A stretch of DNA of 64,000 nt from Galerina marginata (Eukaryota; Basidiomycota; Agaricomycetes; Agaricales; Galerinaceae). This document shows positions 10,151 through 21,251 of this stretch, one piece after another. The position numbers were made by a program, and so were the translations under genes. The notes beneath the pieces are model-generated. The model saw only the letters and a list, made by a program, of their open reading frames with translations, had not been told where the DNA came from and ran no database searches. Each line of letters opens with the position of its first letter. The stretch's first letter is position 1. The stretch is from the NCBI GenBank assembly GCA_023014335.1, contig JAECYW010000001.1:3224001-3288000 (forward strand). The letters run 5' to 3'.

Positions 10151-12952
10151 TTAAGGATCGGGCAGTGGTGGTGTGGTTAGTTCTTGCATGGAAGGACGGG
10201 AGAGACGCCTAGAAATTGATGAACCGCTGTGACTCGGATCCCGAGGGCTGTCTAAAAAGTCCCACCATTTGGAAGAAAATCTTTCTCGGTACGGTGGGCC
10301 ATACCATGTATCGGTGCCGCGACCATATATTTCCTCTAGGTCAGAGTTGACAATACCCTCGTCTATCGTTCTCTCCTTGTAAGTCCGCATTGCCGATACT
10401 AGGCCATCCAGGGACGTATGATATGGCATTCGATCATAATGATCTATGTCTCGATACCTGTCTTGATAATGTTTTACAGCACAGAGGTACAGTCCAGTAA
10501 GATAAAACAAGAGGTTCGGCTCTCGGAAGTCTGGCGAGGACATTTGTTCATTCAAATTTTCTGCTATCGTCCGGAAAGTGTCAATGAGTTTTTCTTGTAT
10601 GGCCGGTCCAAGTCCTTCATTTAGGCTGAAGATCCCTTCTAGTCTGCAACGAGCCAAATACGGGATTAAGCTAGGAGTGTGTTGAGAAGTTTGCAAAGTT
10701 CCTCCAGGGGTGTATGGCATTAGAAAACCTATAGCGTTTCGGAAAAATGTTGAAAAAAAATTGACCCATTGCCATAAGAAGGCTACAGCAATAATATCAA
10801 TGCTATTTAATGCAGATTCTCCGACTGGACTAGAAATTCAAACTTACAGTCATATTCCTTGTCAGCTGTAACTCTAAACAGTTCATCAAAAAAGTCAGGG
10901 AAGGCTGCAGTTGAAGAATGCTTGTATTTGACATTAAGAATGTGTGTTGAGAGTCGTATTGCAAGCTCTAGCTTGTGTTTGCTTGACCCTGTGTCATAGT
11001 CCTTGGGAGACCTAGCGGAATCTAGACGCTGAAAAAAGAAAAGCAGGTTTTCTTGGTGAAGTATCGATGAAAGGCTTTCAGGATCGACCATATTCTTGGA
11101 TTCAACATGGGTAGCAACATTCCAAAAATCTGTGAAACTGTGAAAACCCTTTGCCTTATTGAACAGCATTATATCTCGGAGATAGCCATTCGTTCGGACA
11201 ATTGGGACAATAGCTTGACGAGGATCATCATGGAGTTCATGCCAGTGGGTGTCACGATCAGTGACCCATTTCGAGATTTCGGAAAAACAGTGGTATTGGG
11301 CTGAGAGTGAATTCTGGCTGATGTTAGTGTCCTGACTGCTTATATTTGCCATTAGAGCCTGTGCAAGATCAAATATGGGGGGATCATTGTCAACGTCAGA
11401 CAGATTACGGCGGAATAGGCCTTTGTCAAGGTCGTAACGCTGCATGAATTGATGTCGCAGTTGCAACCAGGCCATATCGAACTCGGTCCACGTCTTCTTC
11501 GTCCATGTCATCATCACGCAAATAACGAGGTTGATCGGACTCCTGTACCGCCATCTAAGCCACAAATTTCGGCCGGTAATAAATTTGTGACAGATCTGAA
11601 TTACAGAGCTTAGCATGACGCGAAATGCATGTGCCTGAGGCGACTTGTATGGACATTGGGATGGGGAAATCGGGCTGGTACGGCTGTAGGGATAAGGTAG
11701 ACACATAAGGAATCCCTGAACTGTCGGAAGCATAGTGGTAACGACGAGGAAGAGCAGGACAAGTATCGTCACCACACTGACTGGGATAATCACTGCTATA
11801 TCGCCAAATGCCGACAAAAAGTCGATAATGCCAGCCAAGAAGAGGACGAGGGCGCTCTGGAGAAGCAGCGGCAACGCCGTGAAAATTTTGGGAATGTGCC
11901 ATTTTTTCAACCCATCAGCTCGCATGTTAAATAGAGCATAGGTGTCTCTAGGTGGAAGGTTTGGGTAGTTTTGATGCTCTCGGATCCATTGCAGGGAGAT
12001 CGTGCCGACGAGGACAGTTGTGAGACTAAGGACGAGACTAATAAACCAGAAATTGTTGATACGGATTGACGATCGTGTGGGAGAGGAATGTAATCCTGGG
12101 CCAGTGGAAGAAAGAAGGACCGGAATGGGAGTGGTGGTGTTATCAAGACGATTTGCGATGATGGACAGTAGGGATATGATGGTGTCGTTCGGGTCGGGCT
12201 TGAGTGTTTTGTAAGATTCAATAATGAAAGCTGTGACCACAGCAGAGAAGAGACCAGCCTTACGCGTTATAACGTGCAGATTAACGAAATGAGAAGCAAA
12301 AATCAACAGCAACTCACAAATATCAGCAGGTTCTGCACCTCATCCTTCCAAGCGTTGCATTGCGCCTCATCTTTCTTCATGAGAGGCTCCAACAATATAC
12401 CCCATGGATCACCGTCGGGCTTCGGAGGAGCGTATTGAAAATCATCGAAGATATCCCATATCTTCGGGAGTTCAGGTTGATTCTCTTCTTGTGGCTAAGC
12501 AACGAAAAGTCAGGACAAATTCAATTGCAGTTCGTCGGTGTCTATATACTTACTTGTTCATCCGGCAATACCTGCTCGGGTCCAGTGTTTGAGCGCATGC
12601 TCTTATTTGATGCTGTCGGACGGGGAAGTTCGGGTTGTTCGACCTCATCCTGATTCTGAAGGCAATCAACTCAGGAGAGCTCATACCCGGTCGATGTCCA
12701 CCGACTCACTTTCTTTTCCGGCGGTGAGCCCTCAGGGATCGGTGGCTCCGCGCTTGAGTGAATGCTCTGCGGTGATTCCGTTTGAATGTGGAGGTTAGGT
12801 TGTTCCCCGTCATCGCGCTTCTGAGAAAAACGATTTAAATTGATTCAGGACCGATAACACTTGGTCGACGACTACCGACTTACTTGTTCATCTAACAACC
12901 CCTCCCCCTTGTTCAGCGCGGTATCCGGCAGGGTACTCAGAGAAGCTGGCAT
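10151..12952 (-). CDS. DUF6535-family multi-pass membrane protein
   Basis: Model complement(join(10151..10782,10848..12258,12318..12494,12554..12655,12710..12820,12884..12952)), 833 aa, five introns of 54-65 nt. Residues about 100-330 match what I know of DUF6535: W-D-I-F-D-D-F, then E-A-Q-C-N-A-W-K-D-E-V-Q-N-L-L, then A-G-L-F-S-A-V-V-T-A-F-I-I-E-S-Y-K. The hydrophobic segments are about residues 154-170, 221-245, 278-300 and 306-330. The first three exons encode a disordered Glu/Gln/Pro-rich head; exons 1 and 3 both end in D-E-Q at the same splice context, suggesting exon duplication. The C-terminal 450 residues are soluble, probably helical, without a recognised motif. DUF6535 proteins are abundant in mushrooms; their role is not established. 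Confidence 0.85.
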
Positions 12953-14445
12953 TATAACAAACTCCAAACTCTGAGACGGCTCGAGATGGACACAAAAGTC
13001 AAGAAAACCTGGGATGGGGGAAACCAGCACGTGTGCCGTGGTCGGTCAAGCTGTGCCCGTCAACGCGTCAACCTCCAAGTTAAAAACAGAACACAGATAC
13101 AAGCATCATGCAAGGAGAGTCGCCGCGAAGTCATGAATCACATAGGCACTGTTCTTGAGAAATCGCGTCAGTCGCCAGAGCAAAGACAGTTTCCTTCGAC
13201 TTTCAAGCGCAATTGACAATGGATCATCCCAGTGATTTAATGGTGGCCGTTTCAACCTGGCCAGACTCCGACACGCGCTGACTGGATAACGATGATTCCA
13301 ACCTGGAAGCCTATGTACAAGACCATGGAGGCAGATGAGGGTTGGTAGTAGAGCCGAGCGGTGTCCAGACGTCCAAAGCTGAATAAATTGCCACTTTGGG
13401 CGATGCCAAAAATCACACATTTTCGTCGCAAGGCCTCCTTCCTTCCTTCCATCATGAACGCTCCCCTCAAGTCTTGAATTGTTTCAATCACCCGAATTCC
13501 ATTCAAACTGCTTTCCCAAAACCCAAGTCACAATATTGAATGCTCGTCTTTCATTACCATTTTGCGCTTCGCCTGCGCCGCTGGTGCTTCCAGCTTTCAG
13601 ACTTGAACTTTACACCCGCATACATCGAGCATTCGAGCTTTCTCCGACTCCCCTGATCCCAGGTTCGCTCCAGAGCCGCTAGGTCTTGAACTTGTGATTA
13701 TCTTTCATGGCGATATGTCGTGACATTGGCCTGCAGTGGGAATGGTAAGTCGAAGTTAAGGTCCCTCCTTCAAGAGCATTGCTCAGCATTCATTCTTACA
13801 CCAGGGGAATCAAATACCGGCAGAATGCTCATTAAATTATTACAACTCACAGACGACTTCAGCTGGCTATCTTGTTTGTGACCTGAACTTGAAGAGTCCT
13901 GCTAGGAGAAATAGGTGGAACGACGTAGGCTGAAGGGTATGTGCGTGCACGGTGTTAAGGCTGATCGACTTTTTTGGCTGAACATTCTTCTTTTTCATAG
14001 AATCGAGCCGAGTCTGTGTCGGGAGGCGACACTCATGTAACGACTCACGGAGCTAACGACAACGGAGAATCGACTGGAACAAATGAAAACGCAGTGCTAG
14101 AAACAACAGGACGGAAGGTGCAGGCCGAAGGTAAGTATGTATGTATGATGGTACGGTAGTGATTGATTAACTTTACTAACCATCATTCTTCTACCTAGAA
14201 TCGAGTCCAGTCCGGTCAAAATTGGCAAGAACACGAATTCCGCTCGGCCACCGAAAACTTGCTTGTATCTTGGGGTTCGTGCCTATTACCCGCTGGCGAC
14301 AACAAGGATGGAAAAGATGGAAAGTGTAGCCTGAAGGGTACGTGACCTTTTGAAAAGTGGCCGACATGTTGGCTGATTTCTTAATAGCGCCGGTCCCGGC
14401 TAGGGTCAATGAATGAAGTTCAGATAACGACCAGAAGGCCGACTC
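12953..14445. other. Intergenic region with possible decayed plus-strand exons
   Basis: No firm gene. Between 13707 and 14410 there are three plus-strand GT-AG pairs in which the donor follows GAAG or GAAGG (near 13935, 14131 and 14338). Two acceptors are followed by AATCGAG. The stretch between 14002 and 14328 is open for about 100 codons once spliced, but no start or family can be assigned. Confidence 0.3.
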
Positions 14446-15478
14446 GATACAACCAATGCAAGCTGAGATACCTGCTTCCCGTCGTCTGATGGCGGAGGCT
14501 CATATCCCCATTGCCATTGGTGTTGCCCGGTTTTCTTTTTCTCCCACAGAATTCGGAACAGACGCGAGAGTTACAGTCAGCGACACCATCATTGCTGTTG
14601 CGCTAGCCTACGCCGATCCCTCAGCTTCCTTGCTGCATTGTGCAGGTGCAGCTACATGCACAGCCGTACCCGTCACTCAAATATCAAGCGCTGCATGCCC
14701 ATTGGCGCTCGCGTTCGCAGGCTCGTTCTCCTTCCAAGGACTCTTCTCCCGCCGTTGAGCGAGCGGATCGCTGGACGCGTCGGCTGTCGCGCTTTGGCTG
14801 CCCATAGCCAGTATGACAAGGAAGCGGGGCGGTCGTTGCGGGTTGCGGGTGTTATTACTGCATGGAACACGGGGGTGTGCTCGGGTGTGTGCTCGGAATC
14901 GGCAGCTGCAGGAGTAGGAGCAGGAGCAAAGGCCAGATTAGGTATGGGGGCGGAGTCGGGTGCGGCGGCATGCCGGTCTGTCGAGGCGTCCTCGCCAGCC
15001 ACATCTTTGAGCTCTGGCGGAGTGGTAAGCTCTTCACGCTCAATAAACTCAAAGTCCTCGAGGCTATCTACGGCGGGTTTATCCAAGGAGAGTACGGCAG
15101 GCTCGACGAGGGGGTGTTCAGGTGGTTTGTGCTGGTCGATCGCTGCTCGTGCTCGAGCGGGCGAAGGCGAAGGCGAAGCGTATGGGTCGACCACGGTTTT
15201 GGACTTGGGCAGATCGTCCATGTAGTCCTTGAATGCTTCTGGAACCGTGGCTGAAGGGCTGATAGGAGACGGGGCATCGTTCATCGGGCTCGTTGTTTTC
15301 TCATCTACGCGTCCTTTGAGTTCGAGGGCAACGGGGGCAGCGGGACTGAGGAGTTCAGCTTTCTCAGTATATTGGGATGGGGCAGCTTTGCTACTATGCC
15401 CAGTGGCCGCGGGTTGAGCCACCGTTTCTTGCTGGGTCGTCTCTTTATCGCGGACATGGCCGGGCGCGATGAGGGTTG
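14446..15478 (-). pseudogene. Truncated copy of the tail-anchored low-complexity gene
   Basis: This segment aligns with the middle and C-terminal part of the gene at 6354-8205 (shared landmarks N-D-A-P-S-P-I-S-P-S-A, V-D-P-Y-A-S-P, E-L-T-T-P-P-E-L-K-D). It lacks the N-terminal 250 residues and the membrane-anchor exon. A one-base loss near 14805, after S-Y-W-L-W, shifts the frame relative to the parent W-Q-W-G-G-Q. Upstream it breaks off abruptly at about 15478. The 5' flank of the parent reappears from about 15600, so roughly 0.9 kb of 5' coding sequence was deleted. I read it as a dead duplicate, although a 249-codon frame remains open. Confidence 0.75.
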
Positions 15479-15930
15479 TGCCGTTTCCAACGAAGCTTCG
15501 AGTTGGAGGTGGTCACGTCAGATCACCCCCGATCTTCCACTGCGGGGCATAGAATTATGATTTTTGGTATTCCACCGCCAACCTCATTCAAAAGAGCAAA
15601 TTATCAGATCTCCAACTTGAACTCCATCGTCGCCTGTACACAGCATGGCATCTGCATGGTGAAAAGAGTCCCGAAAAGTCGCAAAAATGACAACCAACAC
15701 GCGTCTCCCCATCATCAGCCACACAACGTTGTTCAGGACCTTGCTTCTTGTTCGATGATGCAACTGGAATGTTGGAGTTCGACATGAAGAGAAGTACATA
15801 GTGATTACAGGTAAATCATGATCATCGTACTGTTTACTCGTGAAAATATGTAACAGAGCCTTTAATTCCTACCACAGGACCGACTAATCTGCAAAATATG
15901 ACGTGTTAAGATGAGAGATCTTACTATGCG
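15479..15930. other. Short intergenic region with duplicated 5' flank
   Basis: About 15600-15760 repeats the region at 8490-8690. No gene is visible. Confidence 0.5.
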
Positions 15931-18900
15931 TTAAGCTTTGCACTTTGGTTTATGCGCGCTCCAGTCCTGCTTCTGGCAGCTAACGGAACAATACCGCACC
16001 TTCTTGCATCTCTTGCATGTTTGGAGCTTCTTCCTTTTCCTGCATACTGAACATTTGTGGGCGTCCGGGTCTCGGCCCACAGTCTCAAGATAGGACACCG
16101 CGAACAACGGTGAAATCGCAACGCGGGTGACATGCGGGGCGAATTCCTTCCACAAATCAACCTTATACATTCCCTCGACGTCCTTTCCTCTTCCACAACT
16201 GCACAAGGGATCTGCGTCCTCTTCCATCTCTTGCGTGAGCGGTATGCGGCCCTGCGCCGTGTATTCGCAGTTTGGCCCGTGTTTCCAGGAAACCCGACAC
16301 CTTTCCACAAAAGCGGGTAGGAGTTGTTTCCACGCCTGCATCTCGCCTTCAAACACAGGAATGTGAACTATCCCACCATTAAGCAGCGCTTCAAATGGTT
16401 GTCTCTTCGCCCTCATTATCCTCGGCGTCAGGGGTAAAACGTATCCATCGCAGACCATCGTATGAGAGGCCAAGTCAAAACGAAGGTCATTAACGAAGAG
16501 AATGGTATCACAATTTTTTGTCTGTTTATCCAATAGGGCAAAGTACCGCTGGATAGGTGTGCCCTGGATACCTGTCGCGCGTACAAAAATCGAATGGAGG
16601 GTGTCTTTGACAAACATGAGGGTATCAACTCGCTGTTTTTTTTTGAGCGATGCCTCACGCGAAGACAGCATCGACCCGACATGAGGGTTGAGCCATGTCT
16701 TGACCCGTTCTTTGTTGACGTCAAGAATAGGGAGGCTGGATAAGTTGACCCGGTGGATGCTCCACGGATGGAGTAGACCTTTCGCGTTAATGACCGGGAA
16801 AGGGTTGAGCTTCATTCCGTCTGCCAACAGTGATCTCGATGGAGGGACGATAATCTGTGGCGGAGGCAAAAAATGAGCGGCAGGATCGAGGTGACAAAAA
16901 CAAAGGCTTTCTTACTTCAAAGTAGCGGGACTTCCGAGCACCACGCAATCGAGGCAAGCTCCCAATAACAGGGAAAGGATAAGCGATGTCCTGGATTTTC
17001 CGACCTAAGGTAACTCGCAGAACACAAGGCGATATCTGTGTGATTTTTGGCTCGGCTTTACTGCCCGCTTCGCAGAACAGCTTCAGAGAGCTTTCATCGG
17101 TAATAGACACGCGAATAGTCAAGGTCGAGATTAGTTCGTACTGCTCGTCCAACTCGACAGAAGCCATTCCTGATTCTCCGATCTGAGTAAGCATATTCGT
17201 CACGGTGCTTTCTACCGAGTTAGATGGGCATGGTGATAGGAAGGAATACTTGAGTGGGAGAAGTGGCTCGGGAAGGACGTGAACGAGGGTTTCATCCATG
17301 AGTTTCGCGCTAAATATGCGGAGCTGCGGGCCTAGCTTCACGCCGAGAGACATCAACGCAGCTGGCGTATTATAAACACCAACACCGACGCTCAGTTGAT
17401 GCGGAGGTTCTTGATCAGAAAGGAGCCAAGCAGGCACTACAAATGACGCGACAAGGGGTGAATCCCCTGCCCAAGTGTTTGAATCTTCTTCAAAGACGAT
17501 TTGCGGGCGAGATTTTGTACCAATTGAAACCACTTTCCCAAATGCAATATCGATGGAAGTGAAATAATTCATACAACTAACTCCGAAGATCTCGCCGTGT
17601 AGGGATGGCGTGCTAATTTCTTCTGGTCTTGAATGCTCTAGCATAGCAATCTTTTCGCGAGGGATAATTAAAATAACGCGCACGAGATCGGGTACAACGT
17701 CCCAATTTGAATATCGTCCAATTTTTTTGATTTTTGGAGATTGGAAAAATGGGGCGCGGTAGAGGCCGTGTCGGTGGAGTTGCACACACAAATCTTTGTG
17801 GTGCAGTCCTTCCATCGATGAATGATCCTGCAGGCTACCAAGCTGGAGTGTCATGAAGCGGTCCATAATGGCGGCCCATTCGTCCTCTGAGACAAGAAGT
17901 CTATGTTGAATAAGCTTTAAAAGGAGTACGAAGCCTTCGCGAGTGAAATGGACCAGATTTGAATGGGATATCGCTTTCGCCAAATTTGTCTGGTCGTTAG
18001 AAAAGAAGTTCATTGGCATCATTGCCGATTCTTTCTCGAACAAGGATTGGTAGATGTCGTAGAGGAGACTCCCCAACTGGTACCCGTCAAACGATGGTGT
18101 TGAGATATTTGCTACGTTTTGAGAGGCAATGGCATCGCCGGACGTGGGGACTTTCCAGGTCGTAACCTGGTGAAACTGTGATACCGGTACCCGGGTTTTC
18201 TTCAAGCCGTCTCTCAGAGCCTTATGGATTACTCGTAGCAGTTCGTGCGTGTTGCATCGAGAGCTAAATCCGCAGAGATAATCGACCGGACATAACCCAA
18301 GGAGAACTCCAATAACAGAGAGATCAGCATGGAGGTGTTCCTTGAATTCCTTTGTTGCGTTCTCCCCAAAGAAAAGTAGGGATTCTGTATATAAAACACA
18401 AGGTAAGCTTTGTGGGAGGAGCGGAATAGCCGTTGTGAGGATATTCAGCAATGCAATGTGGTCCACGAGGTTCGACGTGTGGATGACGTTGAAGCTCGTA
18501 GGAGCGCCGTCATGGGAAGAAGGTTTATATTCGTCGGCACTGAGCTGGATGGGCTGGGCTTTCCATGGTGCAACAGGGATACCAAGTTTGAGTGTCCCTG
18601 TGGCCCCAAATGCATAAAGGGCACGGCAAACGGCGGTGGCTTCGCCAACAAAAAATCGAATGAGAGCGGGAGAAGCGGAAGATAATGAGGCGCGATAAGA
18701 CGTGCACCAATCTGTGAATTCTTGCATTGCGGCCTCGACGACCTCCGTCATGGATATTGTGGTTTTTGCATTTCCAAATAAAGCAGCAAGATGGAAGGGG
18801 ACCAATGGGTCGATTCCATAATGTACCGAACATCCTTCTCCCCCAAGGGAATAAGCAAAGGTAGGATTGACAAGTGTTGCAGCAGCGATACTTTCTGGAT

Positions 18901-19687
18901 TGACACATGTCATGCCCGTCTCCCAAAAGTTTTTGTAGCTTTGATAGACCACAGGAAACCCGTTCATCGCGAGAGGACCGAGGGAGCGAGCACACATAAA
19001 TGTCATCTGGACCTTCTCCGAGTTTTTTTTGCATTGTTGGTCAAACGCATGGCGTATAGCTGCGAGCCGTGCATTTGGTAAATCTTGCATGCAAACGTAT
19101 AGCATCCAGTGACGCCGTAGTTCGGTGAGTGTGTATTCAGTGCAAATCTTGATAGATGAAGCGTACGGAGAGGAAGTCCATGTTTGGGTACACTCGGAGA
19201 AAGCGATCAGCTTCTTGCACTGGCTGATGAGTGCACGATGAGAATCGCTATCCAAACGAAAATGGAGGTATATATTCCATATCGTGGTGCACGACTGGCC
19301 GTCTGCTATCATGGTCAATAGTAGCACATTCCTGGCTGAAGAAGAAAATAAAAATAAACATCTCCCAGTCGATATGGAACGGATTGCAATTACAGAACTA
19401 CCTACCAAGGATTGCCGGATCAAAATCAGAGCAAGTAAAGTCCAAAGTTCGGCCAGCTAAATGTAGAATGGAGATCAGCAAATCTAAGCATCGTAGCCAA
19501 AGAAAAAGAACGAACAGTTTGGAGCCTCTGTGAAAATGGTATGCAACACATTGCGTGGATCACCACAGCCAAGAAGTAACATACGGGCAGGCTCTTCAGG
19601 AGGGATATCTATAGTCAAAGATACTGCGCTGGTATTTCCTATAGGATAGAAGCAGTATTGTCCTGGCCAGACAAGTGGATGGACCAT
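15931..19687 (-). CDS. DUF4470 / MYND zinc-finger protein
   Basis: Model complement(join(15931..16854,16916..19335,19406..19456,19516..19687)), 1188 aa. The N-terminal part matches the DUF4470 layout: Y-P-I-G-N-T-S-A-V-S-L-T, P-P-E-E-P-A, L-L-L-G-C-G-D-P-R-N, then F-T-C-S-D-F-D-P-A-I-L-A-R-N. The short exons 2 and 3 are needed to join these blocks; the raw frame from 19423 would start in an intron. The C-terminus is a MYND finger (about 1149-1188) with C-S-V-C, C-K-R-C, Y-C-S-V-S-C-Q and W-S-A-H-K-P-K-C. MYND fingers bind proline-rich peptides, and DUF4470 is frequently fused to them in mushrooms. The middle 900 residues have no recognised domain. It is probably a cytosolic or nuclear protein; its partner is unknown. 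Confidence 0.85.
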
Positions 19688-21251
19688 CTTTGAGGTGGGC
19701 GCTTATTGAAGGATCAACATCCGATATCGAACCATACGGAGCTTGTTGTCGGTTATTTGCGATCAGGTGACGGACGACCTGGTTACCGATTTTGAAGCAT
19801 TGACCTCCAACTTGCCTCCGACACAAAATCGAGAACTTATCGCCAAGCTCTCCCTGTCTATCCCACTTGCTTTGGTGCTCTACGGGACTGGGGGATTCGC
19901 TGCACCAGTCTCTGCGAACACTGTCACTGCACGCGAGGAGGATTTCACCCCTTTGCCGGAATAAAGGCGGTCGCCCAAGTCCTCAGTCCGTTATTGCCAG
20001 GTTTGCCTGCCCCGGCGAGAGCCATGTAAGTTAGATTTGAAGCTCAACGTCCCCATTCTAACCTGTGTATAGCGCTGGAATCGTCAGCCAGGTTGCCCCG
20101 TATGTTGTCGAATACTGAAAATGTACTATTTGACTGACGGAGAGATCCTAGTGTGGGCTCTGACCTCGCAAGGGTGTAAGTTAGCTCATTTCAACTAGAA
20201 TGGCGGTCTTGATATAATATTTTGGTACTTAGCGCTGGGGGTCTTTCCGCACGCGATGAAGAAGTCCATGGGATATGAACTTCCCTTTCCTTTTAACACT
20301 ACAAAACAGACCATTTGGTGGGTTTCGCCGTTCTGAGTTTACTTTCTGGTTCTTATTTGCGCTCTGACGGAAGGAGTCCAGGTCCTTTCCGGTTTGCTTA
20401 AGTGGCGTCCAAAAGGAATGACAGCTCGGAGGGGAATTTTTGTGAACCATTGCAATATTACCTTCATTAATATAAAGTTCTCGCCCATTCGATCTGTATA
20501 AGTTTAAATCGTTCCCAAGTCACAGTATTGCTTATCGACGTATCTTTCCAAAGAGCTCCAAAGAGAGCCGCGTTCCTCAGTGTTCCTGTAGATTTTACTT
20601 GACGGCCTGTTACGGTTGACTTAGGAATTTCGAAGTAGAAATAATCACGTCCAACAGAGCGAAAGGTCGACCAGAGAGTCAATTCATCCAAAAAGATCGA
20701 GATGCTACAGGTTTTTACGACGCCCTGACGCCAGTACGTGTATGAGCGAGGTTGGCGACTAAAGGGCGGAATATGCCATGCAAACAAGACCATGCGACAA
20801 CCCCTTGAGACGGACAGTCAGACAGGTCATTAGAAGCTATAGTTATGTTGGGCCAAAGTACATAAATACCTCTTCCAGATCTGCAATAATGAAGAACCAA
20901 GCTAATAATTCCAGTGGCTCATAAGGTGGGTGCAAGAGAAAGTTGGTCCAGAGCCGTCCTTCTGTTGACTTGGAAGCGTTCAAGTTGCTTTCAGACTCCA
21001 GAGACTTCAAGTTTGTTTGTTGAGATCGAAGGTGTACAGGAAAATGCAGTCAGAAACACTGAATGAGCCCCATAAAATGTAGAACAGACGAGTTGAAGGA
21101 AGGAATGTCGGAGTGCACTTTGGAGAGAGCCATGCTCATAAGGCTTGAGCGCGTGCGGGCCGCTTAGGTAATACACGCCACCCTGCTCAGTTCCTCATCA
21201 TCGTCGACGACCTCGAGCTGCTCACCGCCGTCGCCAGCGTCGACCAGGCCC
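19688..21251. other. Intergenic region, 1.5 kb
   Basis: It contains the secreted-peptide-like relic at 19743-19964 and several very short GT-AG-bounded segments to 20275. The minus-strand frame 20467-20793 (108 codons) has no recognisable family and I do not call it. Confidence 0.4.
19743..19964 (+). pseudogene. Small secreted-protein-like relic
   Basis: A 73-codon frame includes a signal-peptide-like core (A-K-L-S-L-S-I-P-L-A-L-V-L-Y-G) followed by G-F-A-A-P-V, a plausible cleavage site. The codon just before A-K-L-S-L-S is ATC, where the related fragment at 33.9 kb has a start close by. Further small exons may follow to 20275 (GT-AG pairs near 20031/20074, 20101/20151 and 20177/20232). The residues before the hydrophobic core do not look like a natural secreted N-terminus, so the original start seems lost. 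Low confidence. Confidence 0.3.

Noticed and set aside
14638..15225. Plus-strand frame of 195 codons
   Set aside because: Antisense to the truncated duplicate of the tail-anchored gene; mirrors the shadow seen in the parent gene.
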